From contig NZ_AP026738.1 in assembly GCF_002157685.2 (NCBI RefSeq), positions 5,704,001 through 5,768,000 on the forward strand: a DNA stretch of 64,000 nucleotides, in the 5' to 3' direction. How positions within the stretch are numbered: the first letter of the stretch is position 1; each line of letters starts with the position of its first letter. Shown here piece after piece: positions 15,765 to 24,115 of the stretch. Origin of the DNA: Comamonas thiooxydans. Lineage in GTDB: Bacteria > Pseudomonadota > Gammaproteobacteria > Burkholderiales > Burkholderiaceae_C. Position numbers and translations under genes: made by a program. The notes beneath the pieces are model-generated. The model was not told the origin of the DNA. It made no database searches and saw only the letters and a list, made by a program, of their open reading frames with translations.

Positions 15765-17123
15765 TTAACCGGCTAGCGGTATTTCCATGCGATAGCAGGT
15801 GGTGAAGCCTTGCGGTGCCTCGGCCACCATGAAGCGCCCGCCATGGGCCTGCATGACACGGCTGACGATTTCATGGCCCAGATGCAGGCTGTCCACGGGC
15901 GGCACATGTACCGGTGCGGCATCACGTCGGCCGTCATCGCAGACCTGCACCCAGGCCCGTTCCTGGACGCTGTCAAGGCCGGCCTGCACCTCGATCTGCG
16001 TGCCCGTCGGCGTGTGACGCACAGCGTTTTCCACCAGATTGCGCAGGGCCGAATCGAGCAGCAGCGCATTGCCGCGCACTGGCAGCTCCTGCGGGGCCTC
16101 CACGGAGATCATGTCTTCACGCTGCCAGGCATGCTGGGCCTGCGCCGCCGCCACATTGCGCACCACATCGGCCCAGTTCACGGTCTGCAAAGGCGCATCC
16201 AGCATGCCGCGTCCAGCCCGGGCCAGAGTCAGCAACTGATCGAGCACATGGCCGGCATGCAGGGCGTCCTGACCGATGCGCTGCAGCGCGGCCTGCATGA
16301 CAGCGGTATCGGTCTGCCCCCCCGACTTCAGTGCCTGGGCCTGCAAAGCGATGGAGGCCAGAGGCGTGCGCAGTTCGTGGGCCACTTCATTGGCCAGATT
16401 GCGCTCGCGCTCCAATGCCTCCTGCTGGCGGTCGAGCAAGGTATTGATGGAGCTGACCATGGGCGAGAGCTCGCGCGGCACATGGGCGTCGGACAGACGC
16501 TGGTCACGACTCAGATCCAGCGCCTCCACGCGCTGCGTGAGCTGATTGAGCGGGCGCATGCCGCGGCGCATGGCCACACCCAGCGCAATCACAATCACGG
16601 GCAGCAGCCAGAAGCCTGGCTCTATCATCTGCATGGCGATGTCGTCGGCCAGACTGTCGCGCTCGGCCAGGTCAATCATCACCGTGACCTTGGCTGTCCT
16701 GTCATGGCTCCACTGGGTATAACTGCGCCAGGCCTTGCGTTCATCCGCACCAATCGTGGCAAAGCCCTGCTCGATGTCGAAATTCGGTAAAGGCGCCTGT
16801 CCGGTGCGCGAGATCAGCAGGCCTTGCGCATTCCAGAGCATCACGCTCAGCGACTCCTGATAGTCGTGGGCGTGCAGGCCTGCAGGCGGCTGGACAGCCG
16901 TGGTCTGCCCGACCGGCACATCGTCCTGCACATGCCAGTTCAAGGTCAGCGCAGCCACTCCTGCCAGGTGTCCATCGGTCAGCTCATCGGCCTCGTGCAC
17001 CCCTGTCTGGTAGCCCCAGATGACAAAGCTGCCCCAGACCAGCGCCAGCGCGCCCAGCACCCAGGCCAGCAGATTCAGCTGCAGCGAGCTGCGGCGCATG
17101 CCGGTCTGCGGGATGGCCTTCAC
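15765..17123 (-). CDS. Sensor histidine kinase (QseC/PmrB type)
   Basis: A 452-aa inner-membrane kinase. TM1 (about 15-37), a periplasmic domain of about 130 residues, TM2 (about 170-186), a HAMP-like region and the dimerisation box EVAHELRTPLASI with phospho-acceptor His249 are visible. The N-box is RNLVENAVRH (361-370). The G1 box reads DDGRRD in place of the usual DxGxG, while a G2-like stretch (HLGHEIVSRVMQAHGG) remains. The GTG start overlaps the regulator's stop by 4 bp (GTGA); a later ATG at codon 9 is an alternative. It is paired with the response regulator and faces the PAP2 genes. Confidence 0.9.
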   Translation of the reverse strand: MKAIPQTGMRRSSLQLNLLAWVLGALALVWGSFVIWGYQTGVHEADELTDGHLAGVAALTLNWHVQDDVPVGQTTAVQPPAGLHAHDYQESLSVMLWNAQGLLISRTGQAPLPNFDIEQGFATIGADERKAWRSYTQWSHDRTAKVTVMIDLAERDSLADDIAMQMIEPGFWLLPVIVIALGVAMRRGMRPLNQLTQRVEALDLSRDQRLSDAHVPRELSPMVSSINTLLDRQQEALERERNLANEVAHELRTPLASIALQAQALKSGGQTDTAVMQAALQRIGQDALHAGHVLDQLLTLARAGRGMLDAPLQTVNWADVVRNVAAAQAQHAWQREDMISVEAPQELPVRGNALLLDSALRNLVENAVRHTPTGTQIEVQAGLDSVQERAWVQVCDDGRRDAAPVHVPPVDSLHLGHEIVSRVMQAHGGRFMVAEAPQGFTTCYRMEIPLAG

Positions 17124-17815
17124 TCCTGCTCCTGCGGCATGAAGTAGCCCACACCGCGCATGGTCACAATGATCTTCTGGCCCAGCTTCTTGCGAAGATG
17201 GTGGACATAGACCTCCACGGCATTGCTCTCCACCGTATCGCCCCAGCTGTAGAGATGCTCCTCGATTTGCGGGCGCGACAGCACCCGCCCGCGCGCAAGC
17301 AACAAGGCCCAGAGCACGGCAAATTCGCGCGGTGAAACCTCCACCTTCTGCCCCGCCTGCCTGATGGTGCGGGCAGCCGGGTCCACCTCCAGATCCGCAT
17401 GGCGGATCACCGGCGATGCCTGACCGGCCGCGCGGCGCATCATGGCGCGCAAGCGGGCCTCCAGCTCGTCCATGTCAAAGGGTTTGACCAGATAGTCATC
17501 GGCGCCCAGATTGAGCCCCGCGACCCGGTCCTGCACCTGATCGCGTGCCGTGAGGATCAGCACCGGCGTGGCCGGATCGGGCAGTTGCGGCACACCGGGC
17601 CGGCCTGTCTGCAGGCGCAGGCGGCGCACGACCTCGCTGCCATCACCGTCGGGCAGACCCAGGTCCAGCAACACGGCATCGAAGCGCTCGGCACTCAGGG
17701 CATGCCAGGCCTCGGCCACGCTGGCGCACACATCCACCGCATAGCCGCGCTGCATGAGATTGGTTCGCAGCCCTGCTGCAATGCCTTCGTTGTCTTCGAC
17801 CACCAGAATTCGCAT
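17120..17815 (-). CDS. Response regulator, OmpR/PmrA/QseB type
   Basis: A 231-aa two-domain regulator. The receiver domain has the acidic pocket VVEDNE, phospho-acceptor Asp51 (LLDLGLPDGDG), a Thr in ILTARD and Lys in YLVKPFD. A winged-helix OmpR-type domain follows, ending RGVGYFMPQ. The frame is open 46 codons further upstream; MRILVVEDN is the family start. It is co-translated with the kinase and divergent from the PAP2 genes across about 155 bp, so these genes are likely targets. Confidence 0.92.
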   Translation of the reverse strand: MRILVVEDNEGIAAGLRTNLMQRGYAVDVCASVAEAWHALSAERFDAVLLDLGLPDGDGSEVVRRLRLQTGRPGVPQLPDPATPVLILTARDQVQDRVAGLNLGADDYLVKPFDMDELEARLRAMMRRAAGQASPVIRHADLEVDPAARTIRQAGQKVEVSPREFAVLWALLLARGRVLSRPQIEEHLYSWGDTVESNAVEVYVHHLRKKLGQKIIVTMRGVGYFMPQEQE

Positions 17816-17970
17816 GCACGCATTGTGCGCGGCAATCCGCAATCCGCTCAACTGGCCGGTCAACGCCGATGCCCACCTCCCCTGCTTGCGCATGGGCTTG
17901 ACATCCGCAAGCCAGCATTTCGCTTTAACATCGGCCACCCTCCATTGCCGCAATCTGCCGCAGCGCCTTC

Positions 17971-18561
17971 ATGTTCTTCTTCGATCCATTTCTGTTTGCG
18001 CTGTTCAATGCCGATGCCCAGACGCACTGGTTCAGCATCCAGCTGGCACGAACACTCTCGGCCTGGCTGCCCAATCTCAGCGGCATTCTTGTCCTCATCG
18101 CCCTGGTGTTCGGCTCACCGGCAACACGCCGCACCATGTTGATGCTGCTGCTGTCCATGGCCACGGCCTGGCTGATCGCCAGACTCATACGCTGGGGCTT
18201 CCCGGCTCCGCGCCCGTTCCAGCTCAATCTGGGCACGCTATGGATTCAGCATGGCGGACGTGCCGGCTTTCCCAGCCTGCATGCCAGCGGAGCCTTTGCC
18301 CTGGCGATGGCCCTCAGCCTGGGCGCAACCCGCCACCGCAAGCCGCTGGTCTGGCTGGCCTGGATAGCCGCCATCGGCATCGCCTGGAGCCGCGTCCATC
18401 TGGGGGTGCACTTTGCGTCCGATCTGATGGCCGGCGCGCTGGTAGGCATCAGCGGTGCGCTCATCGTCTGGCATATCGCCTTCCAGTTGCGTCGTCGCCG
18501 TCATCTGCGCGTCATGCCGCATCTCAAGCGCTTGCGCAGCGCATGGGCGGCCCAGGGCTGA
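17971..18561 (+). CDS. PAP2-family phosphatase (first of three)
   Basis: A 196-aa multi-pass membrane protein of the PAP2/acid phosphatase superfamily. Motif 1 is RLIRWGFPAPRP (71-82), motif 2 PSLHAS (101-106) and motif 3 SR-(X)5-H-(X)3-D with Ser140, Arg141, His147 and Asp151, so all active-site residues are present. Likely substrates are undecaprenyl pyrophosphate, phosphatidyl phosphates or lipid A phosphate, acting at the outer face of the inner membrane. It is collinear without gaps with the third PAP2 protein (19391-19966) over the motifs. It is the first gene of a unit divergent from the two-component system. Confidence 0.87.
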   Translation: MFFFDPFLFALFNADAQTHWFSIQLARTLSAWLPNLSGILVLIALVFGSPATRRTMLMLLLSMATAWLIARLIRWGFPAPRPFQLNLGTLWIQHGGRAGFPSLHASGAFALAMALSLGATRHRKPLVWLAWIAAIGIAWSRVHLGVHFASDLMAGALVGISGALIVWHIAFQLRRRRHLRVMPHLKRLRSAWAAQG

Positions 18562-18568
18562 GCCTGCT

Positions 18569-18585
18569 CTTAAGCGCTTGTTAAG
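18569..18585 (+). promoter_or_regulatory. PmrA/QseB-box-like direct repeat before the second PAP2 gene
   Basis: CTTAAG-N5-GTTAAG, an 11-bp-period direct repeat matching the known PmrA/QseB consensus CTTAA-N6-CTTAA except for one base. It sits 23-40 bp before the second PAP2 start. The same bases overlap a hairpin of two AAGCGCTT palindromes (18572-18592), so a terminator-like structure is an alternative reading. Confidence 0.45.
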
Positions 18586-18608
18586 AAGCGCTTTCTATCG
18601 TGGCGGCC

Positions 18609-19364
18609 ATGAAGTCGTCCGCCCCCTCGCTCCCCCTCCCTCCTCTTCGCCGAGCCTCCGCTCCAGCCCTGCTGAGCTGGACCGTCATTGCCCTGACCTG
18701 CATACTGGCCTGGGACATGAGCAGCCTGGACATGCCCATGGCGCACTGGTTTGGCAGCAGCCAGGGCTTTGCCCTGCAGAACGACTGGTTCATGGTCAAC
18801 ATTGCCCATGAAGGTGCGCGCAAACTGGCCTGGGCCATCGTCATGGGGCTGAGCCTGATGATCTGGTGGCCTATCGGCTGGATGCGAAAAGTGTCTTACC
18901 CACGCCGGATACAACTGGTGGTGGGCGCGCTGGTCTCGCTCATCATCATGGCGCTGATGAAACGCATCAGCGTGACCAGCTGCCCCTGGGACCTCGCCGA
19001 CTTCGGCGGTGTAGGACACTATGTCTCGCACTGGGCCTGGGGTGTCATAGATGGCGGCGGCGGCCACTGCTTTCCGGCCGGTCACGCCTCGGCGGGCTTT
19101 GCCTTCATCAGCGGCTACTTCGCGCTGCGCCACGACCTGCCGCGCGTAGCGCGCCTGTGGCTTGCCACTGCTCTGGTTGCAGGTTTTGCCCTGGGCCTGG
19201 CCCAACAGATGCGCGGCGCTCACTTCATGAGCCACACGCTGTGGACCGCCTGGCTGTGCTGGACGGCCAGCTGGTTTTGCGATCTGCTGACCACCCGCCG
19301 CCTGGCGCACCAGGCACCGGCGGATGCAGCCCTTTCTCCCGACGAACTGCTTGCCCAGGACTGA
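18609..19364 (+). CDS. PAP2-family phosphatase (second, LpxE/LpxF-like)
   Basis: A 251-aa membrane phosphatase of a different PAP2 subfamily from its two neighbours. Motif 1 region is MKRISVTSCPWDL, motif 2 PAGHAS (156-161), and motif 3 RGAHFMSHTLW with Arg202, His205 and His209. Several hydrophobic spans surround them. Proteins of this type are often placed beside PmrAB-type systems and lipid A modification genes. A GTG three codons upstream (18600) is an alternative start; no clear ribosome site is seen and the PmrA-box-like repeat is very close, so the message may have a very short leader. Confidence 0.82.
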   Translation: MKSSAPSLPLPPLRRASAPALLSWTVIALTCILAWDMSSLDMPMAHWFGSSQGFALQNDWFMVNIAHEGARKLAWAIVMGLSLMIWWPIGWMRKVSYPRRIQLVVGALVSLIIMALMKRISVTSCPWDLADFGGVGHYVSHWAWGVIDGGGGHCFPAGHASAGFAFISGYFALRHDLPRVARLWLATALVAGFALGLAQQMRGAHFMSHTLWTAWLCWTASWFCDLLTTRRLAHQAPADAALSPDELLAQD

Positions 19365-19390
19365 GCGCAGCACACACGCAAAGGTCATTC

Positions 19391-19966
19391 ATGCTGCTTT
19401 TCGATGCCCCCGTATTTCACTTTCTGAATGCCAACACCCAGAGCCCGCTGTGGTGGATTCAGGCCTCGCGCTTTGCCTCGAACTGGTTGCCCGGCCTATG
19501 CGCCCTGCCCGTAATTGCCGCCATGCTGGCACTTGGCAAAGGCTGGCGGCGCAGCCTGCAACTGGCCTTGCTGTCCATGGCATGTGCCTGGGTGACCTGC
19601 CGTCTGATTCGCTGGGGCTTTCCCATGCCCAGGCCGGCGCAACTGGGCATGGGCATGCAGTGGATATCACATGGTGCCAGCGCCAGCTTTCCCAGCATGC
19701 ACGCCGCCGGCGCCTTTGCCCTGGCTCAGGGCGTCAACCTGGGTGTGGGCAGACATCAGCGCTGGCTGGTTGTTGTCGCATGGCTTCTCGCCACCAGCGT
19801 GGCACTCAGCCGCGTGGTGCTGGGCGTGCATTTCCCGTCGGACGTTCTGGCCGGCATGCTGGTCGGTACCGCCAGCGCCGTGCTGGTCTGGCGCAGCGCC
19901 CTGCAGATTAAACAAGCCCGTCGTCGCCAACAGCTCAAACGCCGCCTGCAACCCCAGCTCGGCTGA
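19391..19966 (+). CDS. PAP2-family phosphatase (third of three)
   Basis: A 191-aa membrane phosphatase. Motifs RLIRWGFPMPRP (71-82), PSMHAA (101-106) and SR-(X)5-H-(X)3-D (Ser140, Arg141, His147, Asp151) sit at exactly the same residue numbers as in the first PAP2 protein, so the two are recent-looking paralogues around an unrelated PAP2 gene. The frame extends upstream antiparallel to nothing useful and overlaps the second PAP2 gene; the ATG at 19391 is chosen because it lies 26 bp behind that gene's stop. A strong bidirectional terminator follows. Confidence 0.87.
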   Translation: MLLFDAPVFHFLNANTQSPLWWIQASRFASNWLPGLCALPVIAAMLALGKGWRRSLQLALLSMACAWVTCRLIRWGFPMPRPAQLGMGMQWISHGASASFPSMHAAGAFALAQGVNLGVGRHQRWLVVVAWLLATSVALSRVVLGVHFPSDVLAGMLVGTASAVLVWRSALQIKQARRRQQLKRRLQPQLG

Positions 19967-19982
19967 TTCACGCCATCAAAAA

Positions 19983-20027
19983 AAGAAAGCTGCCAGCGCT
20001 TATGCATAAAGCGCTGGCAGCTTTCTT
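19983..20027 (+). terminator. Bidirectional terminator built on the short dispersed repeat
   Basis: A perfect 19-bp stem (AAGAAAGCTGCCAGCGCTT with its complement) around a 7-base loop ATGCATA. It lies 16 bp behind the third PAP2 gene, between it and the convergent pyruvate kinase gene, and contains the AGCGCTGGCAGCT core of the short repeat family. Confidence 0.8.
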
Positions 20028-20045
20028 GATGAGGCATGCTTCAAG

Positions 20046-20125
20046 TCAGAGACATCGAGCAAGAGCCGCCTCGCAGCGAAGATGCCGTCCCCCCTCGGGG
20101 GAAGCGGCATAGCCGCCCAGGGGGC
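20046..20125 (-). repeat. Dispersed 3'-end-associated repeat, copy 3
   Basis: An 80-bp copy that ends exactly at the pyruvate kinase stop codon. It is more diverged than copies 1 and 2 but keeps the CAGAGACATCGAGCAAGAGC end, pairable CCCCCC/GGGGGG arms and the CCCAGGGGGCTCA end next to the stop. Confidence 0.7.
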
Positions 20126-21562
20126 TCACTCCACCCTGCAGATCTTGAGCATATTGGTGCCACCGGGCTGGCCCATGGGCTCGCCGCAGGTGATGGCGTA
20201 CACATCGCCGGACTGCACGATGCCGCGGGCCAGCAAATGGCCCTTGGCCTGGTCCAGCGCCATGTCGCGCTCGGCGCTGGTGTCCATCAGCAGAGGGCGC
20301 ACGTTGCGGTACAGCGCCATCTTGCGCTGCGTGGCCAGCTTGGGTGTCAGGGCGTAGATGGGAATATGGATGCGGTGACGGCTCATCCACAGCGCGGTCG
20401 AGCCGGAGTCCGTCAGCGCCACGATGGCCTTGGCACCGAGGTGATGAGCGGTGAACAGCGCGCCGATGGCGATGGCCTGGTCGGTACGCTTGAACTGGCT
20501 GTTGCTGAAGTCGGCATCCTTGACGCGGTCTTCGGCCGCTTCCGCAGCGGCGCAGATGGCGGCCATTTCACGCACGGTTTCCAGCGGGTACTTGCCGGCA
20601 GCGGTTTCGGCGCTCAGCATCACGGCATCGGTGCCGTCCAGCACGGCATTGGCCACGTCGCTCACTTCGGCACGGGTGGGCACGGGGTTGGTGATCATGG
20701 ACTCCATCATCTGGGTCGCGGTGATCACCACCTTGTCCATGTCGCGCGCCATGCGGATCATCTTCTTCTGCAGCGCGGGCACGGCGGCATTGCCCACTTC
20801 CACGGCCAGATCGCCACGGGCGACCATGATGCCGTCGGAGACCTTGAGAATCTCTTCCAGACGTGGAATGGCCTCGGCACGCTCGATCTTGGCGATCAGG
20901 CCGGGCTTGTGGCCGTACTGGGCAGCGGCCACATTGCACAGCTGGCGCGCCATTTCCATGTCGGTGGCGTTCTTGGGAAAGCTCACGGCCACGTAGTCGG
21001 CCTGGAAGGACATCGCGGTCTTGATGTCTTCCATGTCCTTGGCGGTCAGTGCGGGAGCCGTCAGGCCGCCACCCTGCTTGTTGATGCCCTTGTTGTTGGA
21101 CAGCTCGCCACCCAGCTTGACGACGGTGTGCACCTCTTCACCGCGCACTGCGTCCACGGTCAGCACGATCAGGCCGTCGTTGAGCAGCAGCACATCGCCC
21201 GCCTTCACATCACGGGGCAGCTCCTTGTAATCCAGGCCCACGCCGTTGATGTCGCCCAGTTCGGTGCGCGATGCATCGAGCACGAAGCGCTCACCGGGCT
21301 CGAGCATGACCTTGCCCTCGGCAAACTTGCCGACGCGGATCTTGGGACCCTGCAGGTCGGCCATGATGGCCACTTCGCGGCCTGCACGCTGGGCGGCCTC
21401 GCGCACCATGGTGGCACGGTCGATATGGTCCTGCGCCTTGCCATGGCTGAAGTTCAGGCGCACGACGTTCACGCCTTCGCGCACCATTTGTTCAAGCAGT
21501 TGCGGATCGCTGGAAGCGGGGCCCAGTGTGGCGACGATCTTGGTAGCACGACTCACTTGCAT
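20126..21562 (-). CDS. pyk: Pyruvate kinase
   Basis: A 478-aa glycolytic enzyme that converts phosphoenolpyruvate and ADP to pyruvate and ATP. Motifs include ATLGPASSD, RLNFSHG, the active-site KIERAEAIPRLEEIL stretch, VARGDLAVEVG and TATQMMESM, and a C-terminal allosteric domain is present. The frame continues 37 codons upstream, but MQVSRATKIVATLGPASS is the normal N-terminus and has GAGAGAGAC in front. The length is normal. The gene stops directly at a dispersed repeat. Confidence 0.95.
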   Translation of the reverse strand: MQVSRATKIVATLGPASSDPQLLEQMVREGVNVVRLNFSHGKAQDHIDRATMVREAAQRAGREVAIMADLQGPKIRVGKFAEGKVMLEPGERFVLDASRTELGDINGVGLDYKELPRDVKAGDVLLLNDGLIVLTVDAVRGEEVHTVVKLGGELSNNKGINKQGGGLTAPALTAKDMEDIKTAMSFQADYVAVSFPKNATDMEMARQLCNVAAAQYGHKPGLIAKIERAEAIPRLEEILKVSDGIMVARGDLAVEVGNAAVPALQKKMIRMARDMDKVVITATQMMESMITNPVPTRAEVSDVANAVLDGTDAVMLSAETAAGKYPLETVREMAAICAAAEAAEDRVKDADFSNSQFKRTDQAIAIGALFTAHHLGAKAIVALTDSGSTALWMSRHRIHIPIYALTPKLATQRKMALYRNVRPLLMDTSAERDMALDQAKGHLLARGIVQSGDVYAITCGEPMGQPGGTNMLKICRVE

Positions 21563-21872
21563 GAAATGTCTCTCTCGCGATGGAATGTAATCGGGTTTCA
21601 ATTCTGGCACGAATGCGGTTACATGACTGCATCTTGCACAGCGTAACAGCGCAGTGCAAGCCAGCTGCAGCACAGCAAAAACAGTAGCTGCTTGCGCATG
21701 CCTTTTCTTTAGATCACAGTGAATAAACCATGAAATGTTGATATTTCAAGTGCTTGCAGCTACTGATTTAGAAGCATAAGAGCGAAATTCGCCCCCGAAT
21801 CGGTGCGCCTGCTGCAGCGCATCAAAGACCGCGTCGAAACAGTTTTGCCCGGCAGGTTCAAATGTGCGGACC
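21563..21872. other. Intergenic region upstream of pyruvate kinase (310 bp)
   Basis: No gene seen. It should hold the pyk promoter and the end of the CPBP gene transcript. A diverged copy of the short GCTTGCAGCTACT-type repeat lies at about 21741-21780. No clear -10/-35 pair or terminator could be picked by eye. Confidence 0.5.
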
Positions 21873-22652
21873 TCAGATCAGCCCGTGCGAGAGCAGATAG
21901 GTCACCACATGCGTGAGCATGGCAGCCTCGAGTCCGTAGCGCCAGAACATGATGCCCGCCAGCAACCCGTAGACGCTTTCACACACCAACAGCTGCAGTA
22001 CGACCGGCACCGGAAGCTCGCCGACCACGGTCCAGTCCAGAAACACCGGGATGCAGCCGGACAGCAAGGCCGCCAATGCAATTGCCGCCCAGCCCAGCCG
22101 CCAGTCCGGGCGCTGCCGGGGGCTGCCGAAGGCCTTCCACAACATCCACATCACGCCGGTCAGCATGCCAAGACGCAACAGCAACTCTTCGGTAATCGCG
22201 CCGTAGAGCAGCTTGGGCCATAACGGCAGGCCGTAGACCGGGTCCACAAAAGACATGCTTTCGGGCCAGACCACGGCCAACGTCACCAGCCATGCGGCAC
22301 CGATCACGCCACCCGCCACGCCGGGCAGGCTCAGCACGCGCACGCCGCGCCAGGGCATGCGCCCCTCGGCCACGGCATGAATCAATGGTGCGCTCAAGCC
22401 CAGCTTCGGGCCCAGCCTGCCCCCCAGGCCCACGCTCAGCGCCAGCAGAACGCTCAACCCCGCCGTCGCAGCCCAGCCAACCACAATGTCGGAGCCGCCA
22501 CTGGCCAGAGCGGCCAGCCAGGCCGGCGGCGTCGTCCAGGCCAGTGCCACCACGCCTGGCAGACCCAGCAACCAAAGCAGCAAGCCCATGCGCGCGGCAG
22601 ACTGTGGCCTAGCCGCAGCGCGATGAGACAGGTGGGTAAAGGTCTGCGGCAT
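21873..22652 (-). CDS. CPBP-family intramembrane metalloprotease
   Basis: A 259-aa multi-pass membrane protein of the CAAX protease/bacteriocin-processing (CPBP, Abi) family. The EExxxR motif (Glu155, Glu156, Arg160 in TEELLLRLG) and His248 in MLTHVVTYL mark the putative metal site. The hydrophobic segments are abundant. A GTG at 22682 would overlap the pepP stop; ATG 22652 with AGGG upstream is preferred. Either way it is closely coupled to pepP. The substrate is unknown; many family members have no proven protease activity. Confidence 0.8.
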   Translation of the reverse strand: MPQTFTHLSHRAAARPQSAARMGLLLWLLGLPGVVALAWTTPPAWLAALASGGSDIVVGWAATAGLSVLLALSVGLGGRLGPKLGLSAPLIHAVAEGRMPWRGVRVLSLPGVAGGVIGAAWLVTLAVVWPESMSFVDPVYGLPLWPKLLYGAITEELLLRLGMLTGVMWMLWKAFGSPRQRPDWRLGWAAIALAALLSGCIPVFLDWTVVGELPVPVVLQLLVCESVYGLLAGIMFWRYGLEAAMLTHVVTYLLSHGLI

Positions 22653-22674
22653 GATGAACCCTGGCTCAGGCCTC

Positions 22675-24063
22675 TCAGTCACGCATCAACGCTTCGATCT
22701 CGTCGGCCTTGACCGGCACGCCGCGGGTGATGAGCTCGCAGCCGGTCTCGGTGACGATGGCATCGTCCTCGATGCGGATACCGATGTTGTGGAACTGTTC
22801 GGGTACGCCGGGCGCAGGACGCACATAGATGCCCGGCTCCACCGTCGTGACCATGCCGGGGCGCAGGATGCGGCTGGGGCGATTGGCAATGGTTTCGCCC
22901 GAGATCGGGTCCTTGCGCTCGCTGACCACGCCCAGCTCGCTGGGTTCCACATAGCTGCCGCAGTCATGCACATCCATGCCCAGCCAGTGGCCGGTGCGGT
23001 GCATGTAGAACTGGAAGTAGGCACGCGACTCGATCACATCCTCGGCTGTGCCGTACTTGGTACGGTCCAGCAGCCCCAGGTCCAGCATGCCCTGGGCCAG
23101 CACAGCGACGGTGGCGTCATGCGGGTCGTTGAAGCGCTTGCCGGCCTTGGTGACGGCAATCGCCGCTTCCTGACTGGCCAGCACCAGGTCGTACAGCGCA
23201 CGCTGCGCTCCGCTGAATTTGCCGTCGGCCGGGAAGGTGCGCGTGATGTCGCTGGCATAACCATCCAGTTCACAGCCCGCGTCGATCAGCACCAGCTCGC
23301 CCGCGCGCACCGGCGCCTTGTCGGCCTGATAGTGCAGCACGCAGGCATTGGCACCGGCTGCCACGATGGAGCCGTAGGCCACGTACTGCGAGCCATGCTG
23401 GCGAAATTCGTGCAGCAGCTCGGCGTCCAGATGGTATTCGCGCACCTCCTCGCCATTGCGGATCATGCGGGCCGAGCGCTGCATGGCACGCACATGGGCC
23501 TGGGCACTGATCTGCGCGGCGCGGCGCATGATGTCCTGCTCGTGCGCGTCCTTGACCAGACGCATCTCGTCCAGCAGCACACAGGCATCGCCCTGCTGTG
23601 TGGGACAGAGCACGCCAAAGCGCGAGCGGGCACGCACCTGGCCCAGCCAGCCTTCGACCTCTTCGGCCAGGCCCTTGTGGGTGGCGAAGGGGAACCAGAC
23701 GCGCTCACGGTTTTCCAGCAGGCGCGGCAGGCGGGAATTGATTTCATCGCTGGAGAACGCCTGAGTCATGCCCAGCTTGGTCTTGGCAGCCTCGGGACCC
23801 AGGCGATAGCCGGTCCAGACCTCGCGCTCCAGATCCTTGGGCTGACAGAACAGCACGCTCTTGCCGTCACTGGTCAGCACCAGGCAGGCATTGGGCTCGG
23901 AAAAGCCCGTGAGGTAGTAGAAGTAGCTGTCGTGGCGATACAGATACTCGGTATCGCGGTTGCGATGCAGCTCGGGAGCCGTAGGGATGATGGCGACACC
24001 GCCGTCGCCCAACTGGGCGGCCAAGCGTGCGCGGCGTTGGGCATATACAGAAGTCATGGGCAT
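22675..24063 (-). CDS. pepP: Xaa-Pro aminopeptidase (aminopeptidase P)
   Basis: A 462-aa M24B metallopeptidase that removes N-terminal residues before proline. All five dinuclear-metal ligands are visible: Asp261 and Asp272 (LIDAGCELDGYASDITRTFP), His359 (RTGHWLGMDVHDCG), Glu409 (TVEPGIY) and Glu432 (GIRIEDDA). The N-terminal creatinase-like domain is complete. The start is uncertain among 24084, 24063 and 24057, all without a strong ribosome site; MPMTSVYAQRR is chosen by family resemblance. It precedes the CPBP gene with almost no gap. Confidence 0.93.
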   Translation of the reverse strand: MPMTSVYAQRRARLAAQLGDGGVAIIPTAPELHRNRDTEYLYRHDSYFYYLTGFSEPNACLVLTSDGKSVLFCQPKDLEREVWTGYRLGPEAAKTKLGMTQAFSSDEINSRLPRLLENRERVWFPFATHKGLAEEVEGWLGQVRARSRFGVLCPTQQGDACVLLDEMRLVKDAHEQDIMRRAAQISAQAHVRAMQRSARMIRNGEEVREYHLDAELLHEFRQHGSQYVAYGSIVAAGANACVLHYQADKAPVRAGELVLIDAGCELDGYASDITRTFPADGKFSGAQRALYDLVLASQEAAIAVTKAGKRFNDPHDATVAVLAQGMLDLGLLDRTKYGTAEDVIESRAYFQFYMHRTGHWLGMDVHDCGSYVEPSELGVVSERKDPISGETIANRPSRILRPGMVTTVEPGIYVRPAPGVPEQFHNIGIRIEDDAIVTETGCELITRGVPVKADEIEALMRD

Positions 24064-24115
24064 ATCGTAATGCTGGCCGGGCATCTGTACATCAGCTTAC
24101 ATCTGCGGATGTCAG

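Noticed and set aside
18866..19390. Upstream extension of the third PAP2 frame
   Set aside because: It lies within the second PAP2 gene in another frame; the ATG at 19391 gives a protein collinear with the first PAP2.
20036..21646. A 536-codon plus-strand frame opposite pyruvate kinase
   Set aside because: Same mirror effect. It starts inside the dispersed repeat and has no recognisable domain; pyk on the minus strand is unambiguous.
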